Assembly: GCA_009667805.1 (NCBI GenBank)
Contig: CM019063.1
Span: 189,045,661-189,109,660, forward strand
Direction of reading: 5' to 3'
Origin: Leptobrachium leishanense
Taxonomy: Eukaryota > Chordata > Amphibia > Anura > Megophryidae
Length of the DNA: 64,000 nt
The first letter of the stretch is position 1, and every line of letters begins with the position of its first letter. Position numbers and translations under genes: made by a program. The notes under the pieces are model-generated. The model did no database searches. It saw only the letters and a program-made list of their open reading frames with translations, and was not told the DNA's origin. Positions 1-10,987 of this stretch are shown one piece after another.

Positions 1-3000
1 CGGCAGTCGAGCTTCTCTTCCGAACATAAGACGGTACTGTGAGTATCCAGTGGCGTCACTCTCTGTACTGTTATATGCATGCACCAGAGTAGCTATGTGA
101 CGACTCCAACTCTGCTTCTCTGTGTTGGACAACGTCCCCAGCATATTTAGCAGCGTGCGATTGAAGCTTTCAGGCTGAGCATCACCTTGAGGGTGATATG
201 GTGTAGTTCGGGTCTTTTGGATTCCCAACAGTTCCAGCAATTGCCCAACAAGTCGGCTTTCAAAGTCTCTACCCTGATCAGAGTGTATTCTCCTTGGTAG
301 GCCGTAGTGAACAAAGAACTTCTCCATCAGAACCTTTGCCACTGTCGGAGCGCGTTGGTCTTTCGTAGAAAAGGCTTGGGCGTAACGTGTGAAGTGATCA
401 GTCACTATAAGAATATTTCCCTGCCCTCTAGCATCCGGCTCTAAGCACAGGAAGTCAATGCACACCAAATCCATGGGTCCTTGACTTTGCAGATGGCTCA
501 TTGGAGCGGTTCGGGTCGGTAGGGTCTTCCTTTGAATACACCTTAGACATGAATGGCAGTAACTTTCCACTTCAGCTCTCATGCAAGGCCAATAGAACCT
601 GTCTCGCACCAGCTTGAAAGTCCTTTCAGCGCCCAAATGTCCATGCTCATCATGTAGCGATCGCAGCACACTCTCCCTATGTTTAGTGGGAAGGAATAAC
701 TGTTGGGTCTCTTCAGCATTGGTTGAGGGGGCCCTTCGGTAGACCACCCCATCCAACATCTTCAACCGTTCCCACTCTTTGTAGACCAATCTGGCTCCAT
801 CTGGGGAATTGGTCAGCAGAATTTCCCGCTGGTTCGCAGTTAGGGCCTTTATGGTTAACGCAATTAAAGGGTCTCTGGCCTGATCAGCTTTCAGATCCTG
901 TTTTGAAAAGGTAGGTAGACTTTCATCCCTCAATTGCGTAGGGTTGCAGTAGAACTCAGGAACAGCCGCAGCCATGACTCCTATGGCCTCCGCTTCAATC
1001 CCTCCCTTGACCCGACGCTCTGCTCCTTGACACAAAGCTTGGACCCCGTCTGGAGTTAACTGAGTCCATTCTGCAGCGTAGGGTCTTCTCGACAAAGCAT
1101 CAGCATCTCGATTATTCACCCCAGGGCGATACTTCAGGCTGAACCGAAACCCTGACAGAGCGGCCAACCACCGATGTCCCGTTGCGTCCAGTTTCGCAGT
1201 AGTAAGGATGTAGGTAAGAGGATTGTTATCCGTTTTTATCACAAACTCAGCCCCATACAGATAGTCCTTTAGCTTGTCTACCACTGCCCACTTTAAGGCT
1301 AGGAACTCCAACTTGTGGGTAGGATAGTTCTTTTCAGAAGGCGTAAGGCTCCGGCTCACGTACGCTACAGGCCTCAGCAATCCATCATACTCTTGATACA
1401 GGACTCCTCCTAGACCTTCTCTGCTGGCATCCACATGTAACTCGTACGGCTTGTGAGGGTCCGCATAGGCCAAGACAGGAGCTCGAGTTAAACTCTCTTT
1501 CAGCTTCATAAAAGCACCTTCACACTGACTGGTCCACTCTCCCTGGATGGACTCTCGAGCCTTCCTTGGCCCTGGAGCTGACGGATTTTGGTCGGAGACC
1601 TTGTGACCTTCTTCTGTGCTTTCCTTCTGTAGGAGCTTGTTCAGTGGTTGAGCTATTTTTGCGAATCCTCCTACAAATCTTCGATAATAGGAACAGAACC
1701 CCAAGAAAGATCTAAGTTCAGTGACGTTGCGGGGTCTAGGCCAAGAAGCTACGGCCTCCAACTTCTGAGGATCTGTCGAAACACCTTCTGCTGAGACCAC
1801 ATGTCCCAGATACGTAACAGACGGTAAACAGAATTGACATTTCTCCAGAGACAGTTTCAATCCCTCTTCATGGAGCCTCTTCAAAACCTTCTCCAAACGT
1901 TGCTCATGTTCTTCCAGAGTCTTCCCAAACACAATTATGTCATCCAGGTACACTAATACTTCGATCAGATTCATGTCCCCGACTGTCTTCTCCATTAACC
2001 GCTGGAACGTGGCTGGAGCCCCTGTAAGGCCTTGAGGCATTCTGTTGAATTCGAAGAACCTCAGTGGACAGATGAACGCAGTCTTTTCTTTGTCTTCAGG
2101 ATGCATTGGTATCTGGTGATATCCACTTCGCAGGTCTAGCACACTAAACCATTTTGCTCCAGACAAACACTGTAAGGCATCTTCTATCCGAGGAGTAGCA
2201 TATTGGTCTGGGATGGTTCTCCGATTCAGCGTGCGATAGTCTATGCATAGGCGGACAGAACCATTCTTCTTCCGGACCATTACTATTGGAGATGCATATG
2301 GGCTCCTGGACTCTTGGATCACCTTGGTTCTTTGCAGTTCATTCAGCTGTTCTCGTAGATCATCCAAGTCTCCCAGCGGAACTCGTCTTGACCTTTCACG
2401 AAACGGCTTGTCTTCTTGTAATCGAATGCGGTGCTCAGTACTCTTAGCTAGGCCTACGTCGAACTCATATTTCGAGAACAATTCTCTCCACTTTAGAACT
2501 TGAGATTGAAGACGTTTCTTCCATTCAGGTAAAATGGGAGCGTCCTTGGGGTAGAATCTTTCATCTGGAATCTCTTTATCCACTCCCCCTCCTAAATCGG
2601 TAGGAGAGAGGGGCGTAGCGGACGCTACTTGCCCGATAGGCATTCGTGCTTTAAGGACTACTGGAGAATCAGACACATTGCACACGCTGACTGAGACTCT
2701 TCCTCGTGTTCTTTTCAAAGCTTTAGTGGAGATTATTTCAGGGATTACTTCTACTCCGGCTTCACTCCCATGATTAAAATCGGTGTCCAGTACCACATAG
2801 GGACCTGGTTGTGATCCGTTCAACTTGACTGAAGCCCGGAAACTCGCTACTTCTCCCGCTTGCAGAACCTTCTCTGTTCCTTCCAATCTCCACAGGCGCC
2901 CCACTTCATCAGGTGCCTTCTGTTCTTCGACCATTCTCTGGTAGACTGGACGTAACATTGGGTGTACTCCTTTAGTAGAACCTTCTTCCAATACGATAGG

Positions 3001-3663
3001 TGTCAGGAGACGTTGCACCAAATCAGTATTCGTCCCCACTATCATGGAACTCCTGTTTGCCCCTGAAGGCCGAGGACACACAATGGCCAACGCATCACAA
3101 CCTCCGGACTGTCCGATGACTTCGGATCCGATCTCCAACTTCACCTGTAGATACCCGTCATAAGGGAGTTTCTCCGTCCCGATACCCCAGATTTCCAGAT
3201 CCTTCAATTTCTGTAGAAGAATGTGCTTCAAGTGTTTCTCGTAGAAGTCTCGATAGATCAATGTCACTTGAGCCCCTGAATCCAACAGGGCTTTAGTGTA
3301 GACTCCCTCCACTTGGATTGGCACAATAGGAGAAGGACCTATCAGCTGGTCAGGAAACTTGGTGGTGGCACCAGGACACTTAGACCCAGTTTGTTGTACC
3401 CTGGCCTTCTTTTTGGCCCGTGTAGGTTTTGGGTGTGCATTGCTTCCCCATGACGTAGGTCCGGATGCTAAGGGAGTGACTCTTTCAGTCCTGGCAGGCT
3501 CAGCAGTTGGCCAGACTTTGGGCCCTCTCGCCCTCTTAGCCCTGGCTTGATTTTTGGAGCGGGTTTCGACCTCCGGGCACCTAGGTTGCTCCTTCACTTG
3601 TGCCCTCTGGCGTTTCCCGCCGGTGAGGTGGATAACAGTCCTTCCAAGGCTTTCAAAATCTCC
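1..3663 (-). CDS. pol: Gypsy pol polyprotein (protease, RT, RNase H, integrase), partial at C-terminus
   Basis: Open without interruption from the codon after a TGA at 3664-3666 to the left edge, in the -1 frame relative to gag. Expression is expected as a Gag-Pol fusion by frameshifting at 3612-3618 rather than from its own start codon. Domains in order: aspartic protease with LLDSGA near 3265-3295; reverse transcriptase with CIDYR near 2250 and YLDD at 1939-1950; RNase H with its first Asp at 1429-1431 (HVDAS) and a later TDNNP; integrase zinc domain near 535-655 (HDEHGHLG followed by CHSCLRC); integrase core with Asp at 454-456, Asp at 277-279 (SDQGRDF) and Glu at 169-171, giving D-x(35)-E. 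All catalytic residues seen are present. The enzyme set copies genomic RNA and inserts the DNA. Only the integrase C-terminus is missing, through the window limit. Confidence 0.95.
3556..3618 (-). promoter_or_regulatory. -1 ribosomal frameshift site with candidate H-type pseudoknot
   Basis: In the gag frame the heptamer reads G GGA AAC (plus 3612-3618), the X XXY YYZ form. Six bases downstream a stem GGGCAC/GTGCCC (3600-3605 with 3575-3580) can form. Its loop holds GGAGC (3588-3592), which can pair with GCTCC (3556-3560) to make a pseudoknot. The gag stop TGA lies at 3594-3596. Slippage by -1 enters the pol frame, which is open from 3663. The same heptamer is used by the domesticated gene PEG10 (established knowledge). 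The pseudoknot itself is inferred from complementarity. Confidence 0.85.
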
Positions 3664-5084
3664 TCAACTCTATTTCCTTCAGTCTTTTGGCCTTTGCATT
3701 GTGCGCGGAAGTGGCCCATTTCTCCACAACTGAAACATCTCTTCTTAGAAAGCGGAGACGCAGTCGCCTGCTGTGATTCGGTTGAAAGACCCTGGCTAGA
3801 CGCCACAGCAACTCAGGTTGTCTGCATGCCTGTAAGGAACTTCTGCATCTCTGTCTGCATCTCTGTCACCTTCAACAATACTCGGCACAGTTCCGCGTGC
3901 GCCTGTTGCAATTCAGCTTGAGCTTCTTGTACTTTTTTAACAGTTTTGTGCAACTCACCATGTTCAGAGAGGTTTAATTCTTTGACAGCCCTCTCTGTGG
4001 ATTTAAAAGCAATCAGATGCTCTTGTTCGTCCACGTCGGATCCATATGTATCCAACGAGTCACTTTCAGGCTGCAAACATTCGTTATGCCGCACAGGTTG
4101 CGCGTAAACTCTTTCTCCTCTCCTGAAGGATTTTTCTTCCAGTAAAGCCTCCTCCTCTCTGACAGCTCGGATAAGTTCCAGGTACTTCAGTTCTTGATTA
4201 CCTTCTCTGCTTCTCAGCTGCAGCATCACTGGATCTAGAGGTTGAGAGCCCCTCAGGATCTGTTTTATTCGGATCTTATCCACTTCAGCCGGTTCGGCCC
4301 CTTTCTTGAGGAGAATCTGGTGCAGAATCTTATCTAGGCGCCTCATATATTCGGTCATTCTCTCACCTTTCCGCTGGTAGGTGTGTTCATACTGATATAC
4401 GAGCTCTGCAGCCTTTTCCGGTCGCCCAAAAACTTCCTCCAGAACATTTAAATAATCTAAAGCAGTGCAGTCTTTCTTACTCAATTTTAGGTTTCCTACA
4501 GCCTCTGACGCAGGTCCCTTTAAGCTTTCGGTGATCCTTTGCTTTTTCTGTGCTTCAGGGACGTCCCACTCATCCAGAGCCTGCATCGCCTGTTCCACCC
4601 ATTCTTCGAAGGTTTCTTCTCCCGCCGGAGTTGGTACGTTTCCTGTAAAATTTCTCAAACGTCGATAACCGAAGTTAGTGTGCGGAGGGCTTGTTCTCTG
4701 ACACTTAGCCAGCAAATCTCCAATAGCCACTATAAATTCAGGCCCGATCATGGCCAACGGACTGGACGTGGGAACACTCGCGAATTGGCCACGTGGCGCA
4801 CTTGGCTGAATCAGTTTGACTTCCACCTCATCGGTCAGCTTCACGTTCGCGCCCTGAAAACACTCTGGAACACCCTATCTCCACTCAAAAAGAACATACG
4901 TGTGAGAGGTATCTGGGTTCTCTTCAATGTCCAGGATTAACCCCCGATGATCTGGCGTCAGCGCGGCCACGGCCTGGCGAATCTGATCTTCGGCCCAAGT
5001 GTCTGCAGGAATATCCATGACTATACACAATTCTAACTGACTACTGTGCTCCTCACACCACTTGGCAGCAGTGTCTGGATCCAT
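3594..5084 (-). pseudogene. gag: PNMA-like gag, single frame with two in-frame stops
   Basis: The frame starts with ATG at 5084 in a short leader downstream of the primer site and would give about 496 codons. TAG at 4875-4877 follows codon 69 and TGA at 3813-3815 precedes the nucleocapsid part. The first 69 residues contain KWCEEH and a small alpha/beta-type layout reminiscent of the PNMA N-terminal RRM-like domain. The capsid part (about 4690-4150) has YRRLRNFTG, a WVEQAM segment, LKGPASEAV and a YMRRLD helix, matching the order of the PNMA/Arc-type capsid. A CCHC zinc knuckle (CFSCGEMGHFRAQC, CX2CX4HX4C) lies near 3706-3747. Gag would form the particle that packages RNA. The TGA is consistent with CpG decay of CGA. 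Readthrough is possible but unproven. Confidence 0.85.
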
Positions 5085-5120
5085 ATTTAACCCTTTAAAT
5101 GTGTTTTTTCCAGAGACTGG

Positions 5121-5138
5121 ATCCCGGACGAGCCCCCA
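5121..5138 (-). other. Primer-binding site for proline tRNA
   Basis: The minus strand reads TGGGGGCTCGTCCGGGAT, the 18-base complement of the proline tRNA 3' end that is also used by many gammaretroviruses. It lies two bases inside the LTR boundary at 5141, the normal position for priming minus-strand DNA synthesis. Confidence 0.92.
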
Positions 5139-5140
5139 CG

Positions 5141-6094
5141 TGTAGCGCTCACTCCCGGAGGAGCCGCTGAAATTGAACCTCGGGTCAGTCTCCCCGCACT
5201 AGGGAATAAATATACTCCAGCACCGTCGTGGATTTTATAAATTATATAGTTTACTAGAATAAATGGCATATAATGAATAACACGGTATACGTAGATATAT
5301 TTACAGTACTTCGTAATGCGGGAAACGCGCAGCGGAAAAAGGGAAAAATATATCTTTAACCCCCTTTGTGGTTGGGGAGTGAGTCCCGTACAAGTTATGT
5401 CCCAAGAATGTAGGTGTGTGTGTGTGATGGTACCTGGGTACAATATTCAACTGGCCAGTGAATTATTTATGCGGTATCTTCGACTAGTCAAGTTGGGGCC
5501 CTGTGGGTTTTGAAACAAACAGCAGCGTGCTTTCTATTTTTACAACGGCCTGGAAGGCCTCTCACCCATCCGCCCGATACTTGGTGCTCTGCTCGACCCA
5601 GGACGTCTCTCCGCTCGATTTTGACTGGGATTTTATGCGTTACCGGATCCGCTGTCTTGCTTTTCTGTAGCTGCCGCAAGATGTTCAGCTCACCGCCTGC
5701 ACTCCCTGTCCGATCGATCTGCGGTGCTCCTAACTCGGGGTCCTCTCGCTCACTTGGTATCAGCGTGGGTTATTCTGGTGAAGCACTGGGTCTTCCTCTT
5801 ATGAGGCGGAATAACCCGGTCTTTCGCTCTGTCAGGCCGCACCTGCGCTCCAGCCTGGTCAATATCACGTTCTGCTGCCATGCGTCTTGCTCCTCTCACT
5901 CCCTGGCGCGCTCTGCCAGCTCTCTCCACGAGGCTCAGGATGTCAGCGTCTGTGTCCCACCCACTTCCTGTGTCCGCTCCCAAAGCATGCCGGGAAATGT
6001 AGTCCCAATGTTCAGTGTCTCACATCGCACTTGTCTCCCTCCGGTGGCCAAAAACAAGTACTACAACGGCAGGGGATTTAAAACCAGCGCTACA
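5141..6094 (-). repeat. 5' long terminal repeat of the Gypsy element (954 bp)
   Basis: The minus strand begins TGTAGCGCT at 6094 and ends AGCGCTACA at 5141, a perfect 9-bp inverted repeat with TG...CA termini next to the primer-binding site. The promoter and polyadenylation signals must lie inside, but I could not single out convincing ones. Open frames here (for example 5510-6154) are not conserved proteins. The partner LTR is outside the window, so the boundary rests on the inverted repeat and the primer site. Confidence 0.85.
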
Positions 6095-7622
6095 TATGCT
6101 TATCAAATTAAATACATAGAAGTTACCTGTTGTCTGATGTTCATGAAACCATAGGAAGGGCTAATGGAGAAAACTTGCTCTCTGGTTTATATTTTATTTT
6201 TTCCACTTGTCCTTGACTTATTTTCCTTTTGCCTTTTACCCTTCCTGCTCCTGTGTAGATACTGTGTACCAACCTCAACTAAATCTCCTGACTATTCTCT
6301 GTGCCTTTACCTTTTGTGCTTCTTCAATTTAGATTCTCTGTGTACAGACCTGGCTATAGTATTTGGATACTGGTTTACTCTTAACCTTTTGTGTTGCAAT
6401 GCACTGCTGACTACTCTGTGTACTGACCTGGCTTTGTATTGTGACTATTCTTTGTGCTTTGACCCTTGCTGTCCTGATTACTTCCCTCTACCATTCCTGG
6501 CTTTTTCATTTTTTTGCCTTAGACTCTGCACCACTTTGTTTTTCTCTTTTAGGATAGATTCTGGCCATTTCAAGGACCGGCTTGTTAGATTAGGTTTTTC
6601 TTTGGTTTTTCTGTGCAGGAGTCTCTGCCCAGGCTAGTGGTGTATTCACCTCCTGCCTGCCTTTCTACAGATTGTCTTTATTGAGCCAGTGGTGTCTCCT
6701 GCCTTTTGGGCTTTTTACCCTGTATATGGGTCCCACCTCGGCTCATGCCGGGTGCCCCTTGACACATTGTCATAAGTTGTGTGCTTACGATGATGGATCC
6801 AATGTGACTTATGCACAAAAAATACAGGAAACATTATTTCAAACTTTAGAATAAATTAGTGCTACACTGGTCACATAAACTGAGTTGATGTTCATAGTCA
6901 TATCCTATATTGATTAGGCTCAGTTGAAATATGCAACAGTTTAGCTGGAGATACTTCATCTTGTGGACAAAAAAACCTGCTCCCATGAAAAATTCACCTG
7001 CAAACCAAACACAATTCTGAAATTTGAAAACTAAAACTTTCTCCTTCCACGTTTTGGCCTGTATTGTCACAAACACCTTTATAAAAGAGCCATTGCTGTT
7101 CTGTAAGGACGTAGCTGAAGGCATAGTAATTTGTTTGTTCTCCGAGTATAACCATCAGGCATTTACAATTCAACGTTTTCATACATTTTCGATTTTCTAA
7201 GAAAAACAGTACATATGTGCATAAACTGTTCAAGGTTGACCAGGCTTTTACCACATAAAATAGAAAACTGAAAACTCAGAGCTAGGCTTCCTACCAAGGA
7301 AAATTATATTTCTCTGTATGCTTTACACCCAAGTTTCATATAATGTACATCTTTTATCCCAGTTTCCCCAACTGATATTTGAAATCACCATGACACACGT
7401 ATTGACGCCGGCAAAAGATGAATATGACATTCTGCTTCTTGGTATTCATAATTACATGTTGGCGTTCTAATAATATTAATAGGGGTTGCTTACTTATCAT
7501 ACAACCCAATTTTTACATTACTGATGTACCCCTGGAACAGCTCAAGGATGTCTTTTCTCCTAAACTTTGAATTGATAAAGCAACAGGAATTAAGAAGACC
7601 CTCTTTTTATGTCTGACATATA
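6095..7622. other. No gene recognised; CT-rich repetitive stretch
   Basis: 6164-6640 is rich in repeated CTGACTAC/TGTGTACTGACCTGG-like words and gives an open frame of Leu, Cys and Phe residues with no domain. The composition suggests an old repeat rather than an exon. 6640-7622 is AT-rich with nothing I can name. Confidence 0.5.
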
Positions 7623-8352
7623 CAGGTCTATTCACTAAAAGGTGAAAATGAGGAGAATTGGCAGGTGAAGAGAACAATCTAGACCAAATATTTGATTTGG
7701 AAAGTGAGATAAATTGGAGAATTTTTCTGTTTTGGCTATTTTGAGCTAGAATTTTCACTGTACCGGCTGGATGGAGTAGAGCTAACATCACTGCTCTATA
7801 ACCGTGGTGTCACAGGTTCAAATCCTGGCCAGAGCACCTCCAGTAAGTGTCCTTGGGCAAGACACCTAATGATACACACCTGTCTACCACACAATATTGG
7901 CTGTGGAGTCCAGTGGTAACATCTCTACCCTTCGACCGTGGAGAAGCAAGTCAAGGTTCCGTTCGGCACATCTCTCCAGTACAATTGCGGAGAAGTCTCA
8001 ACTTTACGAGAAGCGTGTTCAACCTAACCACCAGGTCACTGATCATCGCTACAATCATGGAAAGACGACTTCATCCCACTCAGAAGACGCCACCAGCAAG
8101 TGTCCTTGGGCAAGACACCTAATGATATGGATGCGCCTACCTCACAAAATACTTGTACATCTCATAGATTGTAATTTCCCTTGGGAACAGGGACCCCCTG
8201 AATCAGGCCATATCATCCATGTGTGGTATTCTAATGTATCAATACCTTGTACACTGAACTTGTAAAGTGCTGCGGAATCTGTGGCACTATATAAATAAAG
8301 GATAATAACTTCTGCCAATTGTCCTGGGTTTTACCTTTAGTGAATATACCCG
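7623..8352. mobile_element. mini-A MITE interrupted by a SINE
   Basis: The left part (7623-7766) begins CAGGTCTATTCACTAAAAG and the right part (about 8313-8352) ends CTTTAGTGAATATACCCG. Together they match the intact 182-bp copies at 48844-49025 and 52640-52821. Subtracting the SINE leaves about 182 bp, which supports the nesting. Flanks are ATA and ATG. Confidence 0.78.
7767..8312 (+). repeat. tRNA-derived SINE with L2-type 3' tail
   Basis: A tRNA-like head contains a pol III B box GGTTCAAATCC at 7815-7825. The core word TGTCCTTGGGCAAGACACC follows near 7845 and recurs near 8100, suggesting a dimeric body. The tail runs TTGTAATTTCCCTTGGGAACAG to GCACTATATAAATAAAG, typical of the L2-like 3' ends found throughout frog genomes. 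A head of the same kind at 50925 carries a different tail. It is not a functional tRNA gene because the cloverleaf does not close. Confidence 0.75.
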
Positions 8353-9859
8353 ATGGTAATCCATTGAAGACTTTTCTATAAGCAACATAGGTATGAATCC
8401 AGCAACATATGGACTAACAAAGACCTGTTGTGTTTTGTCAAACTGTGCAGGGTTCACACCCTTCTCACTGATGCAATACATTTTGTCAGTAACTCTAGCT
8501 GTTGAGTTGCAATATCTCTCATTTGCTTTGCTATTTCTGGGATTTATGGTCAGAACTCAGAAGACCACACCCAGCAATTTCTGAATGAAGTGCTGTATCA
8601 CACATTCTATTTGGAGTTTTGATATACACAGTCAGGTTGCTAGGAGATAATATTATCAGTAGACATATGCCTTGTTCATTAGCACTGAGAAATGTCTGGG
8701 AGAGTACCTGCTGAAGAAAGCCTTCACATAACCAATGGAAAAAAATCATATGCACCAGATTCAGTGCCAGGCATCAGTTGGTTGTATGAAAACTATACAT
8801 AAACCAAGAACATAGCATAAAAAAGTGGAAACAGTTTATCAGTAGTAGTTCTTACTGAGGATATGCTTGAAGCATCCACCATTTCACAAGAAGTTGGGTA
8901 ATCACAAAACAACAACCAAAAATTGTTCTATTACAGACCCAATACAATTTTTTGGGATAAAAAAAAAAACTTTTTTTGCAATGAATTACATTTTTGGTAG
9001 TTATTGTGACTTTCAAGGTTTAATTAAATTTAATTAATTATGGTTTTAGAGTATTATCAGATCGTCAAAAGAAGTTTGTCTTCTTAACCACTTAATACCC
9101 ATCATTACCACAGCAGGCCCCAACAATTAAGAGGTGTTATTATGAATGATATTAGATTGAAAACTGAAGGAAATGTATGTACGTTTATAGTGTAAGAGTT
9201 AACTGTGTGTAGCTTGTATTCTTAATTCACCCTGGACTTGTACTGTAAGTGTATATACACACATATATATGTTAGTATATAGTCATAGAAAATCTCTTGT
9301 GCCAAAAAAAATAGACTCACTTTGGAAAATTAATTTTCGACATAGAGTCCTCCCTAGAAATATGTTTCCTTTAGCTATTTCAATAAATCACTGGGATGTT
9401 TTTTTATTTTTTATTGGGGGGAGAAGGAGGAGAAAATTGTGTTCAAAGGAGGGGGTGGTGTGGCTGTACTCGGCTGAAATGTCTACGTAGGAGTTACATT
9501 TCCTCTGCAGAGAACTTTATTACCTGCTTTTTCGTGTTAATAACAACAACAGTGTATAGAAAAACTGGAAGAAACCGGAGAGAGGGAGAAGCAAACAGAG
9601 AGAAACATACCATTGCATGGATAGGCAAGGATAGGTATAATGAGAGCTTGAGGGGTAAATTTAGAGGAAAATGTTTGAATGCTTTCTATTTAGACCAAGG
9701 GAGCACAGTCTACTAAAGTTGAAAGACAGCTTCAGCACTGGAATAAGATCCCAAAAAGTGTGTCTTCAAATGAAGCAGGGGGCAATATACTGTACATGGG
9801 TAATTAAAGTATTAAAAACAAAAACAATCAAATAGCAGGGGATCAAGAGTACAACCCAA
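8353..9859. other. No gene or named repeat recognised
   Basis: AT-rich sequence with short poly-A and poly-T runs. Small open frames show no domain or codon signal. I see nothing I can name. Confidence 0.5.
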
Positions 9860-10984
9860 GGGCCCTATTCCCTAGTGAACACTAACAGTAGCATTTGCGT
9901 GAGTAAGTGTTAACTTTAACACATGACACCCATATTACCTTTCCTAAACGCTAAACAGTTAAGAAAACAGCGCATTGGTGATTGTGCTAGCTTGCTCAAG
10001 CCTACTCTACCTTGCACATGTCTTACCTTACTTATCCGAACGCTAATTACCACACTGATGGGTTAACCGATTTTTTTCTTTTACCAGCACCCAAAAGCTG
10101 ATGCTAACTGAGTCTGCTTTTGCAGAATCAATTAGCAGTCCCTAAACCCCCAAAATAAATCAGTTACTCACCTCTCATCCCGCGGCAAGAACGGTGGCCT
10201 GATCCACTGCTTCTGGCTACCAGTTTCCCTCTGCGATCACTCCACGGCCCTGCGAGATCTCGCGAAAGCAAGATCGCGACAGGTTTGCGGCCCGGCATCA
10301 GAACCCTCCCTGGAGTCCTATGGAAGTGCTTCTGCGAGCATCGCTGCATGTAGCACAGGGCTCAAAATTTCAAGTCCCAAGCTACTAACCAGGCCATAAG
10401 AGTTACTCGCCACTAGTTGCTCCACCTAACCCCTACCCTGCCCTTAACTCTGCCCCTAAACACACCCCCTTAAATTATGTTATAAAATTACACTGTTAAA
10501 GGTTTTATTTAGAATAAAGTTACAAAAATAACATTAATACCCAGACATCAGACCCCCAGATACATATATACCCAGTCATCCGAACCCCAGTGTGAGCAGA
10601 GCAAGGAGGCAGGGAAGCTCCTCTCCACCCCCTGCCAGTGACAGAGACGAGCTGGGTCAGGTTAGGCAGCTGATCCCTGCCATGGTGCAGCCTGCGGAAG
10701 GGGGGGCTGCACAGTGGCACTGCTGGAATAAGCAGCACAAAATAATTTATCGTGCTGCCTATGTGTGTGTTTCCACTCGCCCTCACTTAATTTCCACTCG
10801 CCAAATGCTAGTATCGCGAGTGAAAATTAAAAGCCCTGGTGTAGCACATAGGTCCAGGTCGAGATGCCGAAGTAGTGCCTTCCCCGGAATCTCAAGCTAA
10901 AATGGGGACGGTATGGGGAAACCTGCAGGCGCAGGTTTTCCCTGTTAATGTCCCCATTTTAGCAAATGGGACAAAGTAGTGCCC
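9860..10984. mobile_element. Family C MITE with nested hAT-1 element
   Basis: The left end GGGCCCTATTCCC and the right end (reverse complement GGGCACTACTTTG) form terminal inverted repeats flanked by a CAA duplication (9857-9859 and 10985-10987). The interior has the family's GC-rich core, including ATCTCGCGAAAGCAAGATCGCG-type palindromes. Removing the hAT-1 insertion leaves about 634 bp. No protein is encoded. A PIF/Harbinger-like origin is inferred from GGG ends and 3-bp duplications. Confidence 0.78.
10356..10838. mobile_element. hAT-1 non-autonomous element, 483 bp
   Basis: It starts CAGGGCTCAAAATTTC and ends TTAAAAGCCCTG. The 8-bp flanks ATGTAGCA (10348-10355) and GTGTAGCA (10839-10846) match at 7 of 8 positions, the hAT duplication length. 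It is inserted into the family C element and is nearly the same size as the copy at 26610-27089. Confidence 0.88.
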
Positions 10985-10987
10985 CAA

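Larger units (their letters stand above)
1..6094 (-). mobile_element. Ty3/Gypsy LTR retrotransposon with PNMA-like gag, truncated by the window edge
   Basis: Read on the minus strand the order is 5' LTR (6094 to 5141), proline-tRNA primer-binding site, gag, a -1 frameshift overlap, then pol with protease, reverse transcriptase, RNase H and integrase. The 3' LTR and the integrase C-terminus lie beyond the left edge. Integrase following RNase H is the Ty3/Gypsy order. The gag resembles the lineage from which vertebrate PNMA genes were domesticated (inference from motif layout). Pol has no stop over 1221 codons, whereas gag has two in-frame stops, so the copy looks young but damaged or recoded. 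The flank next to the LTR (6095-6098, TATG) cannot be checked as a target duplication because the other end is missing. Confidence 0.93.

Noticed and set aside
5510..6154. 214-codon open frame on the plus strand
   Set aside because: It is antisense within the Gypsy LTR and has no recognisable domain.
6164..6637. 157-codon hydrophobic open frame that could suggest a membrane protein
   Set aside because: Composition is low-complexity Leu/Cys/Phe from a CT-rich repeat, with no typical receptor or transporter motif.
7767..7840. Candidate tRNA gene
   Set aside because: Only the B box and part of the arms are preserved, and the sequence continues into a SINE core and LINE-type tail.
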